A DNA stretch of 64,000 nt from NCBI RefSeq assembly GCF_900114415.1, contig NZ_FOSZ01000001.1:682001-746000 (forward strand), written 5' to 3'. Each line of letters starts with the position of its first letter. Positions within the stretch are counted from its first letter, which is position 1. Below the pieces are notes generated by a model, which did not search any database, was not told where the DNA came from, and saw only the letters and a list, made by a program, of their open reading frames with translations. Origin of the DNA: Shimia haliotis. Its GTDB lineage: Bacteria; Pseudomonadota; Alphaproteobacteria; Rhodobacterales; Rhodobacteraceae. Below are positions 29,445 to 37,411 of the stretch, piece by piece. Both the position numbers and the translations under genes were made by a program.

Positions 29445-29717
29445 ATGATCTTTACTAAGGTAGCAACCTACATTGCGGCACTGATGTGTGTTTTGGGGGT
29501 TTTGAGGATGGCGATGGTTTTGGCCTTCGGATCCGATCCAGAAATGATGAAAGCATATGTCGGTGGTAAAAGTCCTGGGCACTACATTGATCAAGCTACT
29601 GTGGTCATATTCTACGGCTTGGTCGTCGGCGTTCTTACTGAAATCAGCCGCTCGATCGCGCGATTGAACAGCAAATCGGTTTCCGATCAAAGAAACCAAG
29701 TAGAGGGCGGAGAATAA
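29445..29717 (+). CDS. small two-helix membrane protein in the liv operon
   Basis: This 90-residue protein has two predicted membrane segments (about residues 6-28 and 49-66) and a short hydrophilic C-terminal tail (SIARLNSKSVSDQRNQ). It starts three bases after livF with a GAGGG site, and its TAA shares a base with the livH ATG, so translation is locked into the operon. I recognise no family. Its position suggests an accessory subunit of the transporter; that is inference. Confidence 0.75.
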   Translation: MIFTKVATYIAALMCVLGVLRMAMVLAFGSDPEMMKAYVGGKSPGHYIDQATVVIFYGLVVGVLTEISRSIARLNSKSVSDQRNQVEGGE

Positions 29718-30727
29718 TGGACTTCCTCAACGCCCTTGTGGCGCTTTCTAACTTTGTCATCATCCCCGCGATTGCCTATGGCAGCCAGCTGGCGCTTGGC
29801 GCGCTGGGGGTTACGCTGATCTATGGCATACTGCGGTTTTCGAACTTTGCCCATGGCGACACCATGGCCTTTGGGGCGATGCTCGCGGTACTCATCACCT
29901 GGTGGTTCCAGTCGATGGGTGTCAGCTTTGGCGTTCTACCGACCGCCCTGCTCGCCTTGCCCTTTGCCATTCTTGGCACCATGGCGCTCGTATTGATAAC
30001 CGACCGCATGGTCTATCGCTTCTATCGAGAACAAAAGGCCAAGCCGGTGATCCTTGTGATCGTGTCGATGGGCGTGATGTTCATCATGAACGGTCTGGTT
30101 CGTTTTATCATTGGCCCGAACGATCAGAAGTTCGCCGATGGTGAGCGGTTCATCATCTCGGTGCGCGAATTCAAGGCGATGACCGGCCTTAAGGAAGGTC
30201 TGGCAATCAAAACCACGCAGGGCATCACCGTTGTTGTGGCGATCATTGCGGTCGCCCTGCTCTTCTGGTTCCTGAACCGGACACGCACGGGTAAATCCAT
30301 GCGTGCCTACTCGGACAACGAGGATCTGGCGCTGCTGTCGGGCATCAACCCCGAGCGCGTGGTAATGTACACATGGCTGATCGTGGCCGCATTGGCGACC
30401 ACCGCCGGTGTGCTTTACGGTCTCGATAAATCCTTCAAACCCTTTGTCTACTTCCAGCTTCTGCTGCCGATCTTTGCTTCCGCAATTGTCGGTGGCCTTG
30501 GCAGCCCGTTGGGCGCCATTGCCGGTGGCTTTGTGATTGCCTTCTCGGAAGTCACGATCACCTACGCTTGGAAGAAAGTGCTGAAATACTTGATGCCGGA
30601 GAGTCTTGAGCCCTCCAGCCTCGTGCAATTGCTCAGTACAGACTACAAATTTGCCGTCAGCTTTGTGATCCTGATCGTGGTTCTGCTGTTCAAGCCGACC
30701 GGCCTGTTTAAGGGGAAATCGGTATGA
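29717..30727 (+). CDS. livH: branched-chain amino acid ABC transporter permease (LivH type)
   Basis: This 336-residue permease has about eight membrane segments. The BPD_transp_2 family elements are visible (GALGVTLIYGILRFSNFAHGD near the N-terminus; VVGGLGSPLGAIAGGFVIAFSE near the C-terminus). With LivM it forms the inner-membrane channel. Its ATG overlaps the preceding stop by one base and its stop overlaps livM by four bases. Confidence 0.95.
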   Translation: MDFLNALVALSNFVIIPAIAYGSQLALGALGVTLIYGILRFSNFAHGDTMAFGAMLAVLITWWFQSMGVSFGVLPTALLALPFAILGTMALVLITDRMVYRFYREQKAKPVILVIVSMGVMFIMNGLVRFIIGPNDQKFADGERFIISVREFKAMTGLKEGLAIKTTQGITVVVAIIAVALLFWFLNRTRTGKSMRAYSDNEDLALLSGINPERVVMYTWLIVAALATTAGVLYGLDKSFKPFVYFQLLLPIFASAIVGGLGSPLGAIAGGFVIAFSEVTITYAWKKVLKYLMPESLEPSSLVQLLSTDYKFAVSFVILIVVLLFKPTGLFKGKSV

Positions 30728-32028
30728 GCGAACAAATGAAAAATACCGCTCTCTTCGTGCTGGTCTTTGCGATGATCGCGCTGACCGGCATCATGCAAAG
30801 CTGGAACGTTGCGCTGCTTATTCTCAACATGGGGCTGATCTCGGCCATCATGGCGTTGGGTGTGAACCTTCAGTGGGGCTTTGCCGGTCTGTTTAACGTC
30901 GGTGTCATGGGCTTTGTCGCCCTTGGTGGTCTGGCAGTTGTTTTGACCTCTGCGGCACCGGTTGAAGGTGCCTGGAGCGCTGGCGGCTGGCGGATCGTCA
31001 TTGCGTTGTTGGCGGGTGCCGGCACCATCGTGGGCACCGTTATGGTGCGTCAACGTATGGCCGCGGGTCGTGCGCGCAATATCGCGACCATTGTTCTGCT
31101 ACTTGGCGGTTTCTTCCTCTATCGCGGTATCTTTGATCCCGGTGTGGAAGCGGTTGAAGCCATCAACCCTGCCCTGCAAGGCAACCTTGGTGGTCTGAAT
31201 CTGCCGGTTCTGATGGCGTGGCCGATGGGTGGTTTGCTGGCGGCTGGCGTGGCTTGGCTGATTGGTAAGACCGCTTTGGGCCTGCGCTCGGACTATCTGG
31301 CGATTGCGACGCTCGGGATTGCGGAAATCATCATTGCGGTGATGAAAAACGAAGACTGGCTGGCGCGTGGTGTGAAAAACGTGGTCGGTCTGGACCGTCC
31401 GGTGCCTTATGAGATTGACCTGCAAAACACGTCTTCTTTTGTGAACCGTGCCGAGGGGCTTGGGCTTGATCCGGCGACGGCGTCGTCGCTTTTCGTGAAG
31501 CTCAACTACTCGATTCTGTTCGCGATTGTGCTGGTCTTGATCTTTGTTGCGGCGCAGTTGGCACTGAAGTCCCCATGGGGTCGGATGATGCGCGCGATCC
31601 GTGACAACGAGGTCGCGGCCGAAGCAATGGGCAAGGATGTCACCAACCGCCACCTGCAAATCTTTGTGCTGGGCTCCGCGGTTTGCGGCGTTGCTGGTGC
31701 GATGATGACCACCTTGGACGGTCAGTTGACGCCGGGCACCTATAACCCGCTGCGTTATACCTTCCTGATCTGGGTGATGGTGATTGTTGGCGGGTCCGGC
31801 AACAACCTTGGCGCAGTTTTGGGCGGTTTCCTGATCTGGTTCCTTTGGGTTCAGGTGGAGCCGATGGGCCTATTCCTGATGGAGCTGATCACCTCTGGCA
31901 TGGCGGAAGGCAGCGGATTGAAGAAACATCTGATCGACAGCGCGGCACATATGCGCCTGTTGACGATGGGTGTGATCCTGCTGTTGGTGCTGAGGTTCAG
32001 TCCACGGGGCCTTATCCCCGAGAAGTAA
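30724..32028 (+). CDS. livM: branched-chain amino acid ABC transporter permease (LivM type)
   Basis: This 434-residue permease has the LivM pattern: MALGVNLQWGFAGLFNVGVMGF, SDYLAIATLGIAEI, RMMRAIRDNEVAAEAMGKDVTN and VMVIVGGSGNNLGAVLGG. It is longer than many LivM proteins because of an extra segment with further helices around residues 75-160. The ATGA overlap with livH shows coupling. A strong bidirectional terminator follows. Confidence 0.95.
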   Translation: MSEQMKNTALFVLVFAMIALTGIMQSWNVALLILNMGLISAIMALGVNLQWGFAGLFNVGVMGFVALGGLAVVLTSAAPVEGAWSAGGWRIVIALLAGAGTIVGTVMVRQRMAAGRARNIATIVLLLGGFFLYRGIFDPGVEAVEAINPALQGNLGGLNLPVLMAWPMGGLLAAGVAWLIGKTALGLRSDYLAIATLGIAEIIIAVMKNEDWLARGVKNVVGLDRPVPYEIDLQNTSSFVNRAEGLGLDPATASSLFVKLNYSILFAIVLVLIFVAAQLALKSPWGRMMRAIRDNEVAAEAMGKDVTNRHLQIFVLGSAVCGVAGAMMTTLDGQLTPGTYNPLRYTFLIWVMVIVGGSGNNLGAVLGGFLIWFLWVQVEPMGLFLMELITSGMAEGSGLKKHLIDSAAHMRLLTMGVILLLVLRFSPRGLIPEK

Positions 32029-32032
32029 TAAA

Positions 32033-32058
32033 AAAAGGCGCCCTAAGGGGCGCCTTTT
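32033..32058. terminator. bidirectional intrinsic terminator after livM
   Basis: AAAAGGCGCCC and GGGCGCCTTTT form a perfect stem around a TAAG loop, with A/T runs on both sides. It ends the liv operon on the plus strand and can serve the convergent HerA-like gene on the minus strand. Confidence 0.9.
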
Positions 32059-32098
32059 GCCTTCGGCGAGAGTATTTGCTCAAGTAAGAAGCGCAGCG

Positions 32099-33646
32099 TC
32101 AGCGCCCCTTAAATAGGCCGCCCAGAATGCCACGCACGATGCGCCGGCCTGTGGTGCCGGATAGCTCTTTCACAACCATTTTGGTCATGGCTTCGCCAAA
32201 TGTGTCGTCTGCCCGCACCCGCAATGTGCGCGATGAGCTGCGGCGAACACGGGTGCCGGAGTAGCGGCGCGCAGAGGAAAATTCGCGCTCTGCGACGCTC
32301 ATCTCTTCTTCTTTGGCTTCCGCGGCTTCGGCCTCTGCAGCGGCTTTTTCGGAGCGCTCTTGCAGAATTTCATAAGCTGACCGTCGATCGACCAGTTGGT
32401 CATATTTGCCTGCCATCGGGGAAGATGCGACCACATTGCGTCGGGTCGCAGGGTCCAAGGGGCCGAGTTGTGAACTTGGTGGGCGGATCAAAGTGCGCTC
32501 AACAATTCCGGGGACGCCCTTTTTCATCAGCATGGATGTGACGGCTTCTCCGACCCCGACTTCCCGGATGGCTGCTTCTGTGTCAAAGCGCGGATTTGGG
32601 CGATAGGTTTCGGACGCCATTTTGAGCGCCTTGCGATCGCGCGCGGTAAAGGCACGCAGTGCGTGTTGCACGCGATTGCCGAGCTGGCCAAGGATGTCTT
32701 CGGGGATGTCGTCGGGATTTTGGGTGACAAAATACACGCCGACCCCCTTGGAGCGGATCAGGCGCGCGACCTGTTCAACCTTGTCCACCAGCGCCTTGGG
32801 CGCGCCATCAAACAGCAGGTGTGCCTCGTCAAAGAAGAAAACCAGTTTCGGTTTGTCCGGGTCTCCGACCTCAGGCAGTTCTTCGAACAATTCAGAAAGC
32901 AACCAAAGCAGGAAGGTTGCGTAAAGACGCGGGGCGCCCATGAGTTTGTCTGCCGCGAGGATGTTGATCTGGCCGCGACCATCCGCCCCCACGTGCATCA
33001 AATCGCCAAGTTCCAGCGCCGGTTCGCCAAAGAGTTTGTTGGCCCCCTGGTTTTCCAGGACAAGCAAGCGCCGCTGAATGGCGCCGATCGAATGCACCGA
33101 TACGTTGCCATAGCGCAGAGCGATCTCGCCGCGATTTTCTCCGAGCCAGACCAGCAGAGCTTGCAAATCCTTCAGATCGAGCAGCGGCAGGCCCTTTTCG
33201 TCCGCCAGTCGGAAAGCGATGTTGAGCACACCTTCCTGGGCTTCGGTCAGCTCCATCAGGCGCGACAGCAGAAGAGGCCCCATTTCAGAAACCGTTGTGC
33301 GCACCGGATGACCCTGTTCCCCAAACAGATCCCAGAACGTCACCGGAAAGCCGCGATAGGCATAATCATCAAAGCCGATTTTCACGGCGCGGTCGGTGAA
33401 GGCCTGATGTAATTTGAAAGTCTCGGAGCCGGCGGCGGCGAGCCCTGACAGATCACCTTTGACGTCAGACAGGAAAACAGGAACTCCCGCCGCGGCAAAT
33501 CCCTCAGCAAGGATTTGCAATGTCACGGTTTTTCCCGTGCCTGTCGCCCCTGCGACAAGGCCGTGCCGGTTGGCGTATTTCAGTGTCAGGCCTTGCTTGT
33601 CGCCATAAGCCTCCCCGCCACCACCAATAAAGATTTTTCCGTCCAT
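32099..33646 (-). CDS. HerA-like DUF853 ATPase
   Basis: This 515-residue protein has Walker A GATGTGKT at residues 33-40, Walker [13 protein letters not shown] near 240, and the DUF853 layout throughout ([47 protein letters not shown]). Such proteins belong to the HerA/FtsK ATPase superfamily, but the role of the DUF853 branch in bacteria is unsettled. A Glu/Ala-rich coiled-coil-like stretch occurs near residue 430-460. ATG 33646 follows AGGGA; the frame continuing to 33844 lacks conserved sequence. Confidence 0.9.
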   Translation of the reverse strand: MDGKIFIGGGGEAYGDKQGLTLKYANRHGLVAGATGTGKTVTLQILAEGFAAAGVPVFLSDVKGDLSGLAAAGSETFKLHQAFTDRAVKIGFDDYAYRGFPVTFWDLFGEQGHPVRTTVSEMGPLLLSRLMELTEAQEGVLNIAFRLADEKGLPLLDLKDLQALLVWLGENRGEIALRYGNVSVHSIGAIQRRLLVLENQGANKLFGEPALELGDLMHVGADGRGQINILAADKLMGAPRLYATFLLWLLSELFEELPEVGDPDKPKLVFFFDEAHLLFDGAPKALVDKVEQVARLIRSKGVGVYFVTQNPDDIPEDILGQLGNRVQHALRAFTARDRKALKMASETYRPNPRFDTEAAIREVGVGEAVTSMLMKKGVPGIVERTLIRPPSSQLGPLDPATRRNVVASSPMAGKYDQLVDRRSAYEILQERSEKAAAEAEAAEAKEEEMSVAEREFSSARRYSGTRVRRSSSRTLRVRADDTFGEAMTKMVVKELSGTTGRRIVRGILGGLFKGR

Positions 33647-33882
33647 GCTGTCCCTTTTATTCTTTTCAGCGCAAAAACCGCGATCTACTTTTCGGAAAGA
33701 ATAAGCAGGTCTGACGAAACCCGCCAGCCTTCTCCGGACACTGCAAATCTCAAAAGTGAATGTCAGCGACCGACACAGCGCCCCTTCGAGGCCATCGGAG
33801 AGATGGTTAACAAGTAACCCATCGATATCCTTAAAAAAATCCACAGAGCCTGTTGACGGGTAAGGAATTTAACCGTAGCGTC

Positions 33883-33962
33883 CTTGGCAATGAATAAGTC
33901 GGCCAGTCCGACGGGGAGTGAAATTTAAAAGGGCCCACCGCGTTGGGCCCTTTTATCTTTTT
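33883..33962 (+). ncRNA. candidate small RNA or leader-peptide transcript
   Basis: A TTGACG -35-like element at 33853-33858 is followed 17 bases later by a weak TAGCGT -10. Downstream come hairpin GTCGG-ccagt-CCGAC (33898-33912) and a terminator (AAAAGGGCCC/GGGCCCTTTT, 33927-33954, then a T-rich tail). No gene upstream on the plus strand would need this terminator. A 12-codon frame (33890-33928, MNKSASPTGSEI) ends in the terminator stem but lacks a ribosome-binding site. Start and function are inferred. Confidence 0.4.
33927..33962 (+). terminator. strong intrinsic terminator in the intergenic region
   Basis: The ten-bp stem AAAAGGGCCC/GGGCCCTTTT with an eight-base loop (33937-33944) is followed by ATCTTTTT. 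The A-run on the 5' side makes it usable on the minus strand too. Confidence 0.88.
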
Positions 33963-34099
33963 CAAAACGCGCTGTCCGATCTTTTGGGGACAGGCAAAAA
34001 ATCGCTCGCAATGCGTCTTCAGTCACGTTCTTTTTTTCTGACATCGCCTGACTGGCGTGGTAATCGAAGGACGATTTCAAGCTATTGACGGGAACAACA

Positions 34100-34699
34100 A
34101 TGCCCAAACTTTCGCAACTTCTTGCCGCTGCTGTTTTTGCGGTCTCCGCCGTGCCTGCTTTTGCACAGGTCGGTTCGCTGTCTGACGGATCTCTGGCGAT
34201 GGGAGAAAAAGTCGAGGCAGTGCCGCAGGCCGCGCCCACAGGCACCACCGCTGATGTATCATCGGAACTGCATGGCGACTGGGATTTGCAATGCGCAAAA
34301 GAGGGTGTGGAGCCGCGCCCCTGTCGTATGTATCAGTTGATGAATGATCAGAACGGCAGTCCGATTTCGGAAATCACATTGTTCAAACTGCCTGCGCAAG
34401 ATGGAAACGCTGTTGCTGGCGCCACCATCATCGTGCCGCTGGAAACGCTGCTTCCGGCGCAGTTGACCATCGCGATTGATGGCGAAAACGCCCAGCGGTA
34501 TCCGTTTGCCTTCTGCAATCAGGTTGGCTGTATCGCGCGTCTTGGTCTGACCGGCGAAGATGTGGACAATTTGAAATCCGGCAGCGCGGCGTCGATCGTG
34601 ATCGTTCCGGCGGCAGCGCCCGATCAGGTGGTCAATGTTACGATGTCCCTGAAGGGGTTCACCTCCGCGTTTGACAAGGCCGGTCCGGTTCCAAACTGA
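34100..34699 (+). CDS. invasion-associated locus B (IalB) family protein
   Basis: This 199-residue secreted protein has a signal peptide (MPKLSQLLAAAVFAVSAVPAFA). The IalB fold contains HGDWDLQCAKE...PRPCRMYQ and a second cysteine pair (FCNQVGCIARLGL), probably two disulfides. Bartonella IalB aids erythrocyte invasion; homologues are common in free-living alphaproteobacteria, where the role is unknown, so no virulence function is implied. ATG 34100 follows GGGAACAAC; a TTG at 34085 is rejected. A terminator follows. Confidence 0.88.
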   Translation: MPKLSQLLAAAVFAVSAVPAFAQVGSLSDGSLAMGEKVEAVPQAAPTGTTADVSSELHGDWDLQCAKEGVEPRPCRMYQLMNDQNGSPISEITLFKLPAQDGNAVAGATIIVPLETLLPAQLTIAIDGENAQRYPFAFCNQVGCIARLGLTGEDVDNLKSGSAASIVIVPAAAPDQVVNVTMSLKGFTSAFDKAGPVPN

Positions 34700-34722
34700 T
34701 TTGAAGGACCACATGAATTGAG

Positions 34723-34749
34723 AAGCCGCCCCTTTGGGCGGCTTTTTTG
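34723..34749 (+). terminator. intrinsic terminator after the ialB-like gene
   Basis: AAGCCGCCC-CTT-TGGGCGGCTT forms a near-perfect stem followed by TTTTTT, 24 bases after the stop. It ends eight bases before the convergent KAS gene's stop codon. Confidence 0.9.
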
Positions 34750-34756
34750 TTGGGCC

Positions 34757-35971
34757 TCAGAAGCGGCGTAGCGCGAGAACTGCGTTCAACCCGCCAAAGG
34801 CAAAGGCATTGGACAGGGCCACGTCGACCTTGGCTTCGCGGGCCTCGTTTGGCACAACGTCCAGAGCACATTCCGGATCGGCCTCTTCATAACCAATGGT
34901 TGGCGCAACGACGCCGTCGCGCACCGCCATGATGCAGGCCAAAAGCTCCACGGCGCCCGTGCCACCGATCAGATGTCCATGCATGGATTTTGTGGACGAG
35001 ATCATCAGATCATCCGCATGTGGGCCGAACACATCAGCCACGGCGCTACATTCGGTTTTGTCGTTGGCCGCCGTGCCGGTACCGTGGGCGTTGATATAGC
35101 CAACCTGATCGCGGGAGATGCCGGCATTCTCAAGCGCGCCGGCGATGGCGCGGGCCGCGCCCTGCTTTGAGGGCATCACAATATCGGCCGCATCTGAGCT
35201 CATGGCAAACCCCACCACTTCGGCCAGAATTTCTGCCCCCCGCGCTTGGGCGTGTGCGAGCTCTTCAAAGACAAAAACACCTGCGCCTTCGCCCTGAACC
35301 ATGCCGCTGCGATTGGCGGAGAATGGGCGGCAGGCGTCCTTGGACATTACGCGCAGCCCTTCCCAGGCTTTGACGCCGCCAAAGCACAACATGGATTCCG
35401 CACCGCCGGTGATCATGACCGGAGCCATGCCCGCCCTCACCATTTGAAAAGCTTGAGCCATGGCGTGATTGGAACTAGCGCAGGCAGACGAGACCGTAAA
35501 GCTCGGGCCCTTGAGATTAAATTCCATGCTGACATGGCTGGCGGCGGCATTGTTCATCAGCTTGGGCACCACGAAGGGATGCACCCGATTTTTGCCGTCC
35601 TCGTAAACCGTGCGATAGTTTTCATCCAGCGTTTGCATGCCGCCGCCGGAATTGCCCAAAACAACACCGGATTTCGCCGACAGATCGCCGTGAAAATTCA
35701 AACCAGCCTGCGCAATGGCTTCCCGAGCGGCAACCAGTGCAAACTGGGTGAAGCGGTCAAACAGGGCCATCTGCTGACGGTTGAAAATCTGCTCGGCGCC
35801 AAAATCCTGAACCTGCGCACCGATTTGCACCGCGAGGCGTTCCACATCCCGCACTTTGAGAGGACCAATGCCGCACCGCCCCTCTCGCATGGCTTCGAGG
35901 GTTTGATCCACATTGTGACCCAGTGCATTGACCGTTCCGGCCCCTGTGATCACCACACGTTTGTCTGTCAT
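34757..35971 (-). CDS. beta-ketoacyl-ACP synthase family protein (KAS II / FabF-like)
   Basis: This 404-residue condensing enzyme has the complete Cys-His-His triad: C164 in SSACASSNHA, H296 in NAHGTGT and H333 in MHGHLIG, with the same spacing as FabF. It should condense malonyl-ACP with an acyl primer. Location beside a dedicated acyl carrier protein and an LpxD-like acyltransferase suggests a specialised fatty acid rather than bulk synthesis. It differs from fabF in not being near fabG-acpP. The gap to the ACP gene is 31 bases. Confidence 0.92.
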   Translation of the reverse strand: MTDKRVVITGAGTVNALGHNVDQTLEAMREGRCGIGPLKVRDVERLAVQIGAQVQDFGAEQIFNRQQMALFDRFTQFALVAAREAIAQAGLNFHGDLSAKSGVVLGNSGGGMQTLDENYRTVYEDGKNRVHPFVVPKLMNNAAASHVSMEFNLKGPSFTVSSACASSNHAMAQAFQMVRAGMAPVMITGGAESMLCFGGVKAWEGLRVMSKDACRPFSANRSGMVQGEGAGVFVFEELAHAQARGAEILAEVVGFAMSSDAADIVMPSKQGAARAIAGALENAGISRDQVGYINAHGTGTAANDKTECSAVADVFGPHADDLMISSTKSMHGHLIGGTGAVELLACIMAVRDGVVAPTIGYEEADPECALDVVPNEAREAKVDVALSNAFAFGGLNAVLALRRF

Positions 35972-36002
35972 TATCCTGTTCGCGCAGCTTCCGGCGCGTC
36001 CT

Positions 36003-36260
36003 TTATGTCTGTTCGGCGATCAGTTTTTCGATGCCGGACACGATGCTCGCCACCGACGAGATATCAAAATCGCTGGCGGTCGGTTCGTTGGCGTTGAAGG
36101 GCACGGAAATGTCAAAAGCCTCTTCGATCGCAAAGATGCTTTCGACCAGCCCCAAGCTGTCGATGCCCAGATCCTCGAGCGAGCTTTCAAGAGTCACATC
36201 CGAGGTCTCTAGAACCGCTTGTTCTGCAATGATTTCAATAACCTTGTCTTGAACGCTCAT
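36003..36260 (-). CDS. acyl carrier protein (dedicated)
   Basis: This 85-residue acidic protein has the phosphopantetheine serine S35 in the LGIDSLGLVE motif and a four-helix ACP layout. It differs from housekeeping AcpP (usually 77-78 residues, DSLDTVE) in having GLVE after the serine and an extra loop around residues 55-68. It lies between the KAS and LpxD-like genes on the same strand, which marks it as carrier for a special acyl chain. Confidence 0.92.
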   Translation of the reverse strand: MSVQDKVIEIIAEQAVLETSDVTLESSLEDLGIDSLGLVESIFAIEEAFDISVPFNANEPTASDFDISSVASIVSGIEKLIAEQT

Positions 36261-36289
36261 GTGATGTCCTTTCCACGTCTGTGCCCGAT

Positions 36290-37381
36290 TTAGCCACTAG
36301 ACCCGTCTTTGGAAACAGATTTTTGAAGCTCTGCCACCTGTTTGATCAGCCGCGGCAATCTGCGCAGGCTTTTATACATATCCAGGTTCAGGTCCATCTT
36401 GACCGCGGGGTAGCCCAGGACCACCTGACCGGCAGGCACTTTGTTGAGGATTTTGCTGGCGCCGCCGGCGATCACATTGCTGCCAACCGTGGTGTTGTCG
36501 GTGACGCCGACCTGTCCGCCAAACACCACGTTGTCGCCAATAGTCGTGGATCCCGCTATGCCGACCTGAGCGGCAAACAGGCAATCGTTGCCGACGGTCA
36601 CATTGTGGGCAATGTGCACAAGGTTGTCGATTTTGGTTCCGTTGCCGATGCGGGTGTCGCGTATGGTGCCGTAGTCTATGCAGGCGTTGGCGCCCATTTC
36701 GACGTCGTCACCTACAGCCACAGCACCCAAGGAATGAATACGGGCCCAGTTCTGACTTGTGACTTCGCCTTGATCGCCAAGGCTTTCGCGGGCCTTTTCA
36801 ACACCGGATTCCTCTGGAGTTACAAAGGACATACCATCCGCGCCGATGCGTGCGCCCGGTTGTGCTCTGAAACGAGCGCCAATTGTTACGCGCGCGCCGA
36901 TCGAGACATGATCGCGAAGATAAGCGCCTTCGCCCAAAACGCTGTCCGCGCCGATGTGACAGAACGGGCCAATGACGCTGTTTGCACCGATCTGCGCTCG
37001 CGGGCCGATGATGGCGTAGGGACCAACCGACACCGACGCCCCCAACTGAGCGGTTTCGTCAATCAGCGCGGTCGGATGAACGCCATCGGCAAAATGCTGC
37101 CCAGGGTCCATCATCGTGGTGAGCCCCGACATGGCAAAGCGGCCGCGTGTGGCGATGATCGCGGCTTCCAGCCCCAGAGATTGCCAATCGGCGCCAGGCC
37201 AAAGCAAGGCAACGCGCGCCTGCCCTTGTGCCAAACCATCGGCGAATTTGGGATTTGTCAGCAATGCCAAGTCATTAGGACCAGCCGAAGCCGGTTCAGA
37301 TACACGCTCGACAATAAGATCGGTGTTGCCAAAAGCCTCAGCGTCCAAGGCTTTTGCGATTTCAAGAACGGAATAGGTCAT
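36290..37381 (-). CDS. lpxD: LpxD-like UDP-3-O-acylglucosamine N-acyltransferase
   Basis: This 363-residue protein has the N-terminal uridine-binding-like domain (1-100) and a left-handed beta-helix of hexapeptide repeats (105-330). The catalytic histidine aligns with H259 in HIAHNVTVGND, and GADGM occurs near 180. LpxD adds a 3-hydroxyacyl chain to the lipid A precursor. Unusually it is not beside fabZ-lpxA-lpxB but with a KAS and an ACP, so it may be a second copy with another acyl preference. ATG 37381 follows GGGGG; the upstream TTG is rejected. Confidence 0.85.
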   Translation of the reverse strand: MTYSVLEIAKALDAEAFGNTDLIVERVSEPASAGPNDLALLTNPKFADGLAQGQARVALLWPGADWQSLGLEAAIIATRGRFAMSGLTTMMDPGQHFADGVHPTALIDETAQLGASVSVGPYAIIGPRAQIGANSVIGPFCHIGADSVLGEGAYLRDHVSIGARVTIGARFRAQPGARIGADGMSFVTPEESGVEKARESLGDQGEVTSQNWARIHSLGAVAVGDDVEMGANACIDYGTIRDTRIGNGTKIDNLVHIAHNVTVGNDCLFAAQVGIAGSTTIGDNVVFGGQVGVTDNTTVGSNVIAGGASKILNKVPAGQVVLGYPAVKMDLNLDMYKSLRRLPRLIKQVAELQKSVSKDGSSG

Positions 37382-37411
37382 AGGTGCCCCCAATTGGCTC
37401 TTGGGGAATAT

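Larger units (their letters stand above)
33647..34099. other. 453-base intergenic region with three hairpins
   Basis: No convincing conventional gene lies between the HerA-like gene and ialB-like gene. Seen here are an inverted repeat GATGGTTA...TAACCCATC (33803-33822), a TTGACG element at 33853-33858, a five-bp hairpin (33898-33912) and a strong terminator (33927-33962). The last three are described as a candidate small RNA. The stretch 33963-34099 holds only the ialB-like promoter region. Confidence 0.6.

Noticed and set aside
28035-29699. Long minus-strand open frame across livG and livF
   Set aside because: It spans two real genes and their gap, rich in His and Arg, as antisense frames of GC-rich genes are.
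33925-34248. Minus-strand 107-codon frame over the ialB-like start
   Set aside because: It begins inside the ialB-like gene, ends in the terminator hairpin and has no ribosome-binding site.
34100-34699. IalB-like protein as a virulence factor
   Set aside because: The family is widespread in free-living alphaproteobacteria, and nothing in the neighbourhood suggests host invasion.
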